NCBI GenBank assembly: GCA_026713405.1
Contig: JAPOON010000766.1
Span: 1-20,461, forward strand
Length of the DNA stretch: 20,461 nucleotides
Source: Gammaproteobacteria bacterium
Lineage (GTDB): Bacteria > Pseudomonadota > Gammaproteobacteria > Pseudomonadales > Azotimanducaceae_A
Direction of reading: 5' to 3'
The translations under genes were made by a program, and so were the position numbers. Positions 13,944 to 20,461 of the stretch are shown one piece after another (the stretch's first letter is position 1; every line of letters starts with the position of its first letter). The notes under the pieces are model-generated. The model made no database searches. It was not told the origin of the DNA and worked only from the letters and a program-made list of their open reading frames with translations.

Positions 13944-16184
13944 CTACTCCCAGGATTCTCGAAGGGCACGCCACGCCGGAACGTCCGGCGTGACTGTAAG
14001 GGCGAGTTCGAGGTATTGCTTGGCCTCATCTTCGAGGCCGACGGAATGGGCCTCCATGGCCACCTCGACCAGGCGGGCGGCTGCCTGCCCCAGCAATGCT
14101 TCCGCGCCATCGTTACCGGGATCGAGTCGCTCGACCTCCCGCAGCAGCGACACGGCGTTCTGTTCGGGAGGCTCGGTCACGAACCCCTGCCGAAGCAGTT
14201 TCTCCGCCTCTTGCAGATTGGCGGCAACCATCGTCAGGGCAGCCATCCTTTCCTCCAGGCGTATCTTGATTTCCAGCAACGGCTCAGACTCGAAGCCGGC
14301 GGCACTGGCCTGATCAAGCAGGCTCCCCACGGCCGCAAATTCATCGCGCTCCAGCATGCCGGAAGCCTGGCTCAGCAGTTGCGAGGTCACCTCGCTCAGG
14401 CCCTGCCGGGCCAGGGCATTGTCGGGAGCCGTGGCCAGCACCCGGTTGTAGAATTCGGCGGCATTTTCCCCGGGCGGCGTGATCAGGAAGCCCTGTACGC
14501 GATAGGCGCGGGCCTGCTGCAGAAGTTCCTCGATGGCCGCCTGGGCGGTCGTGGCCTGTTGAATCTCTCCCCGAACCGCCCGCAGCAGCGGTGAGTCGCC
14601 GCTCGCTGCCGTCGCCCGTTCCAGAAAACTGATGGCATTCTGGAGATCGCCGCTTGCCGCCGCTTCCCGCGCCAGGCCGGCGTAATGCTCTCCCAGGGCG
14701 TCGAGTTCCTGTTGCGCCACCGGGTGCCCGGGCGCCAGCCGCTGGACCTCATGGAAAGCCTGGATCGCCGCGGTGGCCGACGGAACGTCCGAAAGGCCGT
14801 GCCTGTCCAGCAGCGCTTGCATACTCGCCAGCAGTTCGGCCGCGGTTTTCCGGTCTGTGAGCTGCCGCTCCAGGTCGGCCAGGGCAACATGGCCCGGAAA
14901 AGCGACGGACATTTCCTGAAGCCTGGCTTCCGCCCGGGCAACATCGTTCTGCCGCAACGAATCCAGCACCCCCGCGCGCCACTGTTCCGCAAGCCCCTGA
15001 ATCGCCGCCTGCGCTTCGGTGTGCTCCGCATCGACCGAGAGGACCCGCCGATAACCGGCAACGATGGCAGACAGGCCCTGATTCGGGTCCTGGTGCAACG
15101 ACTGGGCTTCCAGCCAGGCCGTGCGCAGCAGCGGATTTTCGGCGAGCCCGGCTTCCGCGAGCAACGTGCCGAGCCAGAGGGGCTGGGTATTGACCAGCCA
15201 GAGGGTTCCCGACCCGGTCAGAGCCACCAGCAACAGCCAGGTCAAGGTGCGCGCCGCGGTTTTCTGCCGGCGCCGGGAGCGCTGCTCCTGCCGGGCGGCA
15301 TCGGCCGGAGCCGTGAACAGCCCGCCGGTCACCGCCCGAATTTCCTCGATGGACACGGCAACCGACTTGAACGTTGTATCCGCGAGCGGCGGCAGACGAA
15401 ACGCCTCTTCCAGTGCAGCAGCCAGGTTCGCACCTTTTGAAAACCGCTGCCCCGGGTTCCGCGCAATCGCCCTGTCGACGACAGGCTGCAGCTTGCTCAG
15501 CTGAGCCGGCAACCTGGGCACTCGATCCGCGGGTAGTCCATTGCCAAAAGTCATGCCCCCCTCGGCCTGATACGGCAAGTCACCGGTCAGGGCGTTGTAA
15601 AGAACCGCCCCCAGCGAATAGCGGTCCGAGGCGTAATCGACCGCCCCTCCCCCCGCCTGTTCGGGGCTCATGAAACCGGGTACCCCCGCACTGGCCGCGT
15701 ACCCTCCCGGCGGCTGGTTGTCTGCAATTCGCCAGCCGCCGCCGAAATCCGTGAGTACCGGGCTGCCGTCCTGCCTGAAAAGTATGTTCTCCGGCCTGAC
15801 GTCCAGGTGCACGTACCCGTGTCCGTGGGCATGGTCCAACGCAGTGCCGATGGCACGAATCACGCGCGCCAGTTCAGATGAGCGCATGCCGACACGCAGT
15901 CGGTCTTGCAGGTTACCGCCAGGAATGTACTCGACCGCCACAACGCTGGTCGAACCGCAATCGAAGCTGTCGCGAATCCGGACGATGTTGCGGTGGCGGA
16001 GTTCAGGGCCGAGGCCGATGGGCGGCGCCACGGAGCCGGTCCGGACGCTCTCCCCGTCAGGCTGTTCACCGGCCGGGTACTTGAGGACCACCGGGTGGTT
16101 CGAACCCTCGCGCGAGGCAAGCCAGACCCGCCGGGCCGCTGCCTGCGCGAGTTCCCGTTCCAAGCGATATCCGGGTATGTCCAC
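13944..16184 (-). CDS. Transmembrane Ser/Thr protein kinase with degenerate glycine loop and TPR-like periplasmic region
   Basis: This 746-residue protein has a Hanks-type kinase domain at about 6-265, a basic segment (RSRRRQK), one transmembrane helix at about 314-331, and a long helical C-terminal half expected in the periplasm. Catalytic elements present: Lys35 (VVLK), HLDVRPEN with Asp128 and Asn133 (the usual Lys replaced by Arg130), DFG 146-148, SPE 173-175. Unusual: the ATP loop reads LAQAAARRV, so the three glycines of GxGxxG are A13, A15 and R18, and no glutamate sits at the usual helix-C position. The C-terminal half contains two similar units, GFLITPPGENAAEFYNRVL and GFVTEPPEQNAVSLLREVE, in a TPR-like context. 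The start is GTG 16182-16184; a stop lies eight codons upstream. The hydrolase gene follows after 2 bp; the MORN gene precedes it. Confidence 0.85.
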   Translation of the reverse strand: MDIPGYRLERELAQAAARRVWLASREGSNHPVVLKYPAGEQPDGESVRTGSVAPPIGLGPELRHRNIVRIRDSFDCGSTSVVAVEYIPGGNLQDRLRVGMRSSELARVIRAIGTALDHAHGHGYVHLDVRPENILFRQDGSPVLTDFGGGWRIADNQPPGGYAASAGVPGFMSPEQAGGGAVDYASDRYSLGAVLYNALTGDLPYQAEGGMTFGNGLPADRVPRLPAQLSKLQPVVDRAIARNPGQRFSKGANLAAALEEAFRLPPLADTTFKSVAVSIEEIRAVTGGLFTAPADAARQEQRSRRRQKTAARTLTWLLLVALTGSGTLWLVNTQPLWLGTLLAEAGLAENPLLRTAWLEAQSLHQDPNQGLSAIVAGYRRVLSVDAEHTEAQAAIQGLAEQWRAGVLDSLRQNDVARAEARLQEMSVAFPGHVALADLERQLTDRKTAAELLASMQALLDRHGLSDVPSATAAIQAFHEVQRLAPGHPVAQQELDALGEHYAGLAREAAASGDLQNAISFLERATAASGDSPLLRAVRGEIQQATTAQAAIEELLQQARAYRVQGFLITPPGENAAEFYNRVLATAPDNALARQGLSEVTSQLLSQASGMLERDEFAAVGSLLDQASAAGFESEPLLEIKIRLEERMAALTMVAANLQEAEKLLRQGFVTEPPEQNAVSLLREVERLDPGNDGAEALLGQAAARLVEVAMEAHSVGLEDEAKQYLELALTVTPDVPAWRALRESWE

Positions 16185-16206
16185 GCTGGCTATGACAATA
16201 CGAAAC

Positions 16207-16238
16207 TAGCCCGACGCATTCACGAATACGTCGGGCTA
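16207..16238 (-). terminator. Strong hairpin spanning the MORN gene stop codon
   Basis: TAGCCCGACG (16207-16216) and CGTCGGGCTA (16229-16238) are perfect 10-bp inverted repeats. The 12-nt loop can itself pair through ATTC/GAAT. On the minus strand the stem begins exactly with the TAG stop codon of the MORN gene, and its other foot ends 23 bases before the kinase GTG. There is no following T-run, so it is not a classical intrinsic terminator. It may attenuate, stabilise the upstream mRNA end, or bind a protein. Confidence 0.5.
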
Positions 16239-17306
16239 AGAGTCCGCGAGTTTCAGCGGCTCGGGGTCTCCCGCCACCAGCCGTCCCAGCACGAAATGTC
16301 CGTCAACGACGATGTAGTCCCCATCGAGGCTCACGGCCAGTCCCCGGCCGTGCGCCAGCCCGTTGATGCACGTTGTGCCATCGAACATCCAGGACCTGTC
16401 GAGAATCCGCAGGCGGCATCTTGCTTCCTCGGCAAGCGCCTGCGCCGACACCAGGTTGCCGCCCTGCCACTGCTGCAGTTCCATGGAACCGTCCGGCGTC
16501 CGCTTGACGCCATGACCCTGCATCAGCCCGGCCGCGAACTGGCCGTGAAACACGGTGCCGTCCCGCCAGAACAGCGTACCGAGCCCCGTGCGCTCGTCGT
16601 CGGCGAACTGGCCGCGATAGAGATTGCCGTTGGGCCAGGTCAGGGTGCCGAGGCCCGCCTTGTTGCCATCGGCGAACTGCCCTTCGTAACGCCGGCCGTC
16701 GGGCCAGGTGAAGACCCCGCTACCATGCATCCTGCCGTCGACGAACGGGCCTTCGTAGCGGCCCGTATCGTGCAATGCCAGCACGCCCTGGCCATGCATT
16801 CGGTTATTGGCGAACTCGCCGTCGTAGCGGTCGCCATTGGGCCACAGAAGCGTTCCCTGGCCCGAGCGCCTGCCGTCCTCGAACTGTCCTTCGTAACGCC
16901 GGCCGTCCAGCCAGATGAACACCCCCTGCCCGTGCCTGGTGCCGTCGGCGAACTGCCCTTCGTAACGCCGGCCGTCGGTCCAGGTGAACACTCCCGTCCC
17001 GTGTCTCTGGTTCGCCAGGAACTCGCCCTCGTAGCGGCTGCCGTTGGCCCAGGTATAGGTGCCCCGGCCCGTCCGCTCGCCATCGACGACCTCCCCAACG
17101 TAAACATCCCCGTTATCGAAGTCGATGCGGCGTTCCGCACCCTGGGCCGCCCCCGCGAGCAGCGGGCCGACGAACATCGCGGCCAGCACGCTTCCGGCAA
17201 ACGAGGGCGCAATGAACATGGAAAGGCGTATCGGCAATTTCTTCAAACGCTCGCGCCACACAAGGCGTACATTACTGCAAACCGGGGCGCTTTGCTTAAA
17301 CCGCAT
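16236..17306 (-). CDS. Secreted MORN-repeat protein
   Basis: This 356-residue protein consists mainly of nine tandem 23-residue MORN units (about residues 68-275), each of the form YEGQFADGxxxGxGxxxWxDGRR. The fifth (FANNRMHGQGVLALHDTGR) and ninth (FHGQFAAGLMQGHGV) are the most divergent. MORN repeats form an elongated beta-hairpin rod used for protein or lipid contacts. The N-terminus is basic and then hydrophobic (MFIAPSFAGSVLAAMFVGPLLAGAAQGA, in the region 30-57), which looks like a signal peptide or anchor, so the repeats probably act in the periplasm. The tail (about 290-356) holds two Cys that could pair. ATG 17306 is chosen for its GGTGGA ribosome binding site; ATG 17219 would give a more standard signal peptide but has no such site. 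It lies upstream of the kinase gene on the same strand. Confidence 0.85.
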   Translation of the reverse strand: MRFKQSAPVCSNVRLVWRERLKKLPIRLSMFIAPSFAGSVLAAMFVGPLLAGAAQGAERRIDFDNGDVYVGEVVDGERTGRGTYTWANGSRYEGEFLANQRHGTGVFTWTDGRRYEGQFADGTRHGQGVFIWLDGRRYEGQFEDGRRSGQGTLLWPNGDRYDGEFANNRMHGQGVLALHDTGRYEGPFVDGRMHGSGVFTWPDGRRYEGQFADGNKAGLGTLTWPNGNLYRGQFADDERTGLGTLFWRDGTVFHGQFAAGLMQGHGVKRTPDGSMELQQWQGGNLVSAQALAEEARCRLRILDRSWMFDGTTCINGLAHGRGLAVSLDGDYIVVDGHFVLGRLVAGDPEPLKLADS

Positions 17307-17382
17307 ATTCCACCAAGCCGCTCATCGAGTTCACAAATTTTGTTGGTTTTTGCTTGACTGCTTTCGTGTTTGCGTATGCGGG

Positions 17383-18810
17383 TTAACCGGCCGCCTCCTC
17401 TGCGCCGCCCAGAAAACGGATCTGAATCGCGTCGGTCTGGGCCCCGGCGAGCACATCGGAGATCACCACCACTTTCGCCTCGGACTCCATATTCTCCCGT
17501 TCGCGCAGGACGCGCAGGGCACGTTGCAGTGACTTTTCCGGTTCCAGGCTGAAGTCCGTGCGGTAGCTGCGCACCGCGCGATTCAGGGTCAGGCGCCGGC
17601 GCGTGCGGCTGTCGTTGGTGAAGGCGTATATGGGCACGGTCGGCGGCCTCGCATTGGTGACGAGGTCTGCCATGACACCGCGGCGAGTCACGACGACGAT
17701 GCCGTCCGCCTCGATCGACTCCGCCAGCGCCACGGCATGGATCGCCAGTTGCTGCTTGTCCGTTTCAGCAACCAGGTTTCGCTCATAGCCGAGACCCCGA
17801 AATCTCTCCGACGCCCTCGTGATCGACACGAGTTGCTCGACGCAGCGCACCGGGTGCTTGCCCACGCTGGTCTCGCCGGAGAGCATGACCCCATCGGCGC
17901 CCTCGTAGACGGCATTGGCCACGTCGGTAACCTCTGCCCGGGTGGGGATGGGATTTTCGATCATCGATTCCAGGAGGTGAGTCGCAACGATGCAGCGCCG
18001 GCCCCACTTGGCGCAGGCGTATGCAATGCGCCGCTGCACATTGGGCAGGTCGGCGATGTCCGTCTCGATACCCAAGTCGCCGCGGGCGACCATGACGCCG
18101 TCGGATGCCTGGGCGATCTCGTGCAGGTTGGCCACGCCGTCGGCATCCTCGATCTTGGCGATGATGCCCGGCCGGCCCTTGCGGCCGCTCAGAATCGACC
18201 TGAGTTCATGCACGTCTTCCGCGGCGCGCACGAACGACAGGGCGATGAAGTCCAGTTCATGGGTCAGCCCGAATTCCACGTCGACGCGGTCCTTCTGGGT
18301 GATGGCCGGCAGGTTCAGCCTGACGCCCGGCAGGTTGACGTGCCGCTTGCTGCCGAGCAGGCCCCCGTCAATCACCTTGCAGACCAGTTGCTTGGCCTCC
18401 ACCTCGAGCACTTCGAAGTTGAGCAGGCCGTTGTCCACGGTGATGCGGCTGCCCTTCCGGGCGATGTCCGCGAGTTCGCGGTAGTTGACATGGATGGAGG
18501 AGGTTTCCACTTCGTCCGGGTCGCGCACGCTCAGCGTTACCACCTCTCCCGTCGCCAGGTCGATGGGCTCGCTGACATCGCCCGTGCGGATTTCCGGGCC
18601 CTGGGTGTCGAGCATGATGGAGATGGGGCGGCGGCCCTTGCGGTTCAGCGTCTTGATCCAGCCGATGATCTTCTCGGCGCCGGCGTGGTCCGCGTGCGAC
18701 ATGTTCAGGCGAACCATGTCCATGCCGGCTTCCGCCATCTTTTCGAGAACCGGATAGCTGGAGGTATTCGGGCCGATCGTGCAGATGATCTTGGTGCGCC
18801 GGAACGTCAT
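17383..18810 (-). CDS. pyk: Pyruvate kinase
   Basis: This glycolytic enzyme converts phosphoenolpyruvate and ADP to pyruvate and ATP in the cytoplasm. From the ATG at 18808-18810 it has 475 residues, a normal length. Motifs: RTKIICTIGP (5-14), VRLNMSHAD (33-41), LDTQGPEIRTG (67-77), IIAKIEDADG with the catalytic Lys, VARGDLGIE, ATHLLESMIENPIPTRAE and MLSGETSVGKHP. Glu73 in QGPEIR corresponds to the position that in studied enzymes marks K+ dependence (Glu) versus independence (Lys), so this one is probably K+-dependent. Where many relatives have ATQ at the signature, this one has ATH. An in-frame ATG at 18873 would add 21 low-complexity residues. That start is only 4 bp beyond the helicase stop, so either is possible. 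The gene is read directly after the helicase, likely as one operon. Confidence 0.94.
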   Translation of the reverse strand: MTFRRTKIICTIGPNTSSYPVLEKMAEAGMDMVRLNMSHADHAGAEKIIGWIKTLNRKGRRPISIMLDTQGPEIRTGDVSEPIDLATGEVVTLSVRDPDEVETSSIHVNYRELADIARKGSRITVDNGLLNFEVLEVEAKQLVCKVIDGGLLGSKRHVNLPGVRLNLPAITQKDRVDVEFGLTHELDFIALSFVRAAEDVHELRSILSGRKGRPGIIAKIEDADGVANLHEIAQASDGVMVARGDLGIETDIADLPNVQRRIAYACAKWGRRCIVATHLLESMIENPIPTRAEVTDVANAVYEGADGVMLSGETSVGKHPVRCVEQLVSITRASERFRGLGYERNLVAETDKQQLAIHAVALAESIEADGIVVVTRRGVMADLVTNARPPTVPIYAFTNDSRTRRRLTLNRAVRSYRTDFSLEPEKSLQRALRVLRERENMESEAKVVVISDVLAGAQTDAIQIRFLGGAEEAAG

Positions 18811-18877
18811 CGCGCCGGCCCGCCCACGCGACCCGGTGCCTTGACCGGCCGCCCGTTCCACCCTGTGTGCCATCGAA

Positions 18878-20461
18878 TCATCCGGCAGCCTCCATTGCGC
18901 CGCAGTGAACCTGGCTCGCGGGCAGGATAGACCCTTCCCAGAATTTCGCCACCGCTGCGCCCAATTCACTCGCTGGCACGGGCTGCGGCTCCCAGTGGGC
19001 GGGGAAAAACTGCCGGTACTCGGCGTTGCCGAAGCGCGGGTCGATGAGGCAAATGACGCCGCGCTGCTCGGGCGAGCGCAACAGGCGCCCGGCGGCCTGC
19101 ACGATGCGGGTCATCGCCGGCAGCAGGAAGGCAACCTGACGGCCGTTGCCGGACACCCGGTCGAAATACTGCCGTTGACGGTCGCGGACCAGGTCGGGCG
19201 GAGGTATGCCCGCCCCCACCGCAATGACCCCCGCGAGAGGAACCTCGGCCAGGTCCACGGATTCGGCGAAGACGCCGCCGAGCACCACCGCCGCGAGACG
19301 CGGTTCACCGGCATCGCGCAGCGCAGCCAGGAAGGCGTCCCGTTCGGTATCCGACATGTCCGGCACCTGGCGATGCAGGCTCCCCTCTGGAAAGCGGCCC
19401 CGGGCCTCATCGCAGAACCGGTCGAGATAGGCGTAGGAGGGGAACGCCACGAGATAGTGACCGGCACGCGAGGAAAAGACGGCATGAACGGCCTCCACCA
19501 GCCGGCCGATCGATTCCTCCCGTCCCCGGTAGTAGGTGTCAATGTCGCGCACCAGCAGAACGGCGAGCTGGTGTCCGCCGAAAGCGCTTGCGGCCCGCTC
19601 GGCAGGGGCATCGTCAAGCCCATGCAGCTGGTTGTAGAGCGGCAATGGCGACAGCGTGCCGGAGAAGCGGATGCTGCCCCGGTAGCGCGCCAGGGTATCC
19701 CGGATATGACAGCCCGGGTCCAGGCATTGGGAGCGGACCGCGATGCCGCGCCGGTGGGTGTCCAGCAGGTACTCGAACGGACCCGCCTCGCGCCAGCCCT
19801 CCGACCGCAGCCAGCGGCCCGCATCGAATACCGCGGTCCGCAACGCGGGCAATCGCGAAAGATCCGCTTCGGAGGACTGCATCTCGTCAAGGAAACGGAC
19901 GATTGCACGGGTCAGGGCCTGGGGTTGATCGATGACGGTCTCGCTTTCCGCACCGTATTGCCTGCGCAGCGCCGTCAGGGCGCGGTCGATCGACTTGAGC
20001 CGCCTGGCGATCGAGTCGTCGACCGGCTCCGCCAGGGCTGCCTTGAAGGTAAATCGGTCAAGACGGCAGGACAGCATGTCCATGGCACGGCCGTTCAGTT
20101 GGTGGGCTTCATCGATCAGAAGATCGATCTCGTCGTCCGCCATGAAGCGCTGCAGCCGCACAACCGGGTCGAATACGTAGTTGTAGTCGCAAACCACGAC
20201 ATCCGACCGGACCGCGGCGTCGAGGGACAGTTCGAAGGGGCAGACTTCGTGGCGCCGGGCAGCCGACTCGATCAGGTCGGGGCCGATGGCCCTCTCCTCA
20301 AGCAGCGCCTCCAGTGCGGCATCCCGCTTGTCGTAGTAACCCCTGGCGAAGGAGCACGCGTCTGCCGAACAGGGCATGCCCTCGACGATGCAGGCCTTCT
20401 CCTTCGCGGTGACCGTCAACGTGCGCAAATGCTCCCGGCCCGGGTCGATTCTCGCCAGGGC
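18878..20461 (-). CDS. DinG/XPD-type iron-sulfur ATP-dependent DNA helicase, 5' end missing
   Basis: This is a superfamily 2 helicase of the XPD/DinG group, moving 5'-3' on DNA in repair or replication. The 527 codons present are in frame to the window edge, so the N-terminus with the Walker A motif is outside. The iron-sulfur domain is visible near the start: C-x6-C-x4-C in ACIVEGMPCSADACSF, with the fourth Cys in HEVCPFELSL. Next comes VVVCDYNYVFDP and the DEAH box LLIDEAHQL. The second motor domain has the Ser-Gly-Thr-Leu motif (RFSGTLSPL), HYLVAFPSYAYL and motif VI (IVQAAGRLLRSPEQRG). A TTG at 20428 is not needed as a start. Overall it resembles DinG/YoaA relatives, but the exact subgroup cannot be fixed without the N-terminus. 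Pyruvate kinase follows closely. Confidence 0.88.
   Translation of the reverse strand, partial: ALARIDPGREHLRTLTVTAKEKACIVEGMPCSADACSFARGYYDKRDAALEALLEERAIGPDLIESAARRHEVCPFELSLDAAVRSDVVVCDYNYVFDPVVRLQRFMADDEIDLLIDEAHQLNGRAMDMLSCRLDRFTFKAALAEPVDDSIARRLKSIDRALTALRRQYGAESETVIDQPQALTRAIVRFLDEMQSSEADLSRLPALRTAVFDAGRWLRSEGWREAGPFEYLLDTHRRGIAVRSQCLDPGCHIRDTLARYRGSIRFSGTLSPLPLYNQLHGLDDAPAERAASAFGGHQLAVLLVRDIDTYYRGREESIGRLVEAVHAVFSSRAGHYLVAFPSYAYLDRFCDEARGRFPEGSLHRQVPDMSDTERDAFLAALRDAGEPRLAAVVLGGVFAESVDLAEVPLAGVIAVGAGIPPPDLVRDRQRQYFDRVSGNGRQVAFLLPAMTRIVQAAGRLLRSPEQRGVICLIDPRFGNAEYRQFFPAHWEPQPVPASELGAAVAKFWEGSILPASQVHCGAMEAAG

Noticed and set aside
15906..17357. 483-codon plus-strand open frame across the kinase start and the whole MORN gene
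   Set aside because: It is antisense to MORN repeats whose motifs are unmistakable. GC-rich repetitive coding DNA often leaves the opposite frame open, and the translated product shows only periodic echoes of the repeats.
20426..20428. TTG as the true start of the helicase
   Set aside because: The frame stays open to the window edge and the Walker A region required by the family is missing, so the gene must begin beyond the window.

Overview
The window looks like chromosomal DNA from a GC-rich Gram-negative bacterium, most likely a gammaproteobacterium with an aerobic lifestyle. The evidence is an oxygen-dependent coproporphyrinogen oxidase, a TonB-dependent outer-membrane receptor with an ExbD protein, an outer-membrane lipoprotein signal, and a two-component pair of the proteobacterial dedicated sortase (Pds) type. 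No species can be named from the sequence alone. Genes are tightly packed. There is no rRNA, tRNA, CRISPR array, transposase or phage gene.

Left part (1-3530): rmlA (dTDP-glucose synthesis) lies divergent to hemF (heme synthesis). A 245-bp intergenic stretch follows that is strikingly AT-rich for this genome although it lies between convergent genes. Then come a divergent BON-domain lipoprotein and an SMP-30/gluconolactonase-like enzyme.

Iron-uptake-like block (3561-7198): a FecA-like TonB-dependent receptor and a Sfp/EntD-type phosphopantetheinyl transferase are transcribed divergently from a short AT-rich region holding a plausible Fur-type operator. A lone exbD follows, whose 3' end abuts a decayed copy of a palindromic repeat.

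Middle (7319-10145): a Sir2 deacylase, probably made from a leaderless transcript, converges on an acyl-CoA synthetase. Upstream of the latter is a 165-bp element with 24-bp perfect terminal inverted repeats, the clearest mobile or structural DNA feature in the window.

Signalling block (10146-17306): pdsR and pdsS encode a response regulator and a membrane histidine kinase that match what I recall of the sortase-dedicated pair, but no sortase or sortase target lies beside them. Converging on them is a same-strand run of a secreted protein with nine MORN repeats, a transmembrane Ser/Thr protein kinase whose glycine loop has lost all its glycines, and a metallo-beta-lactamase-fold hydrolase placed 2 bp behind the kinase.

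Right end (17383-20461): pyruvate kinase sits directly behind an XPD/DinG-type iron-sulfur helicase whose 5' end lies outside the window.

All family assignments come from reading motifs by eye. No database search was run.
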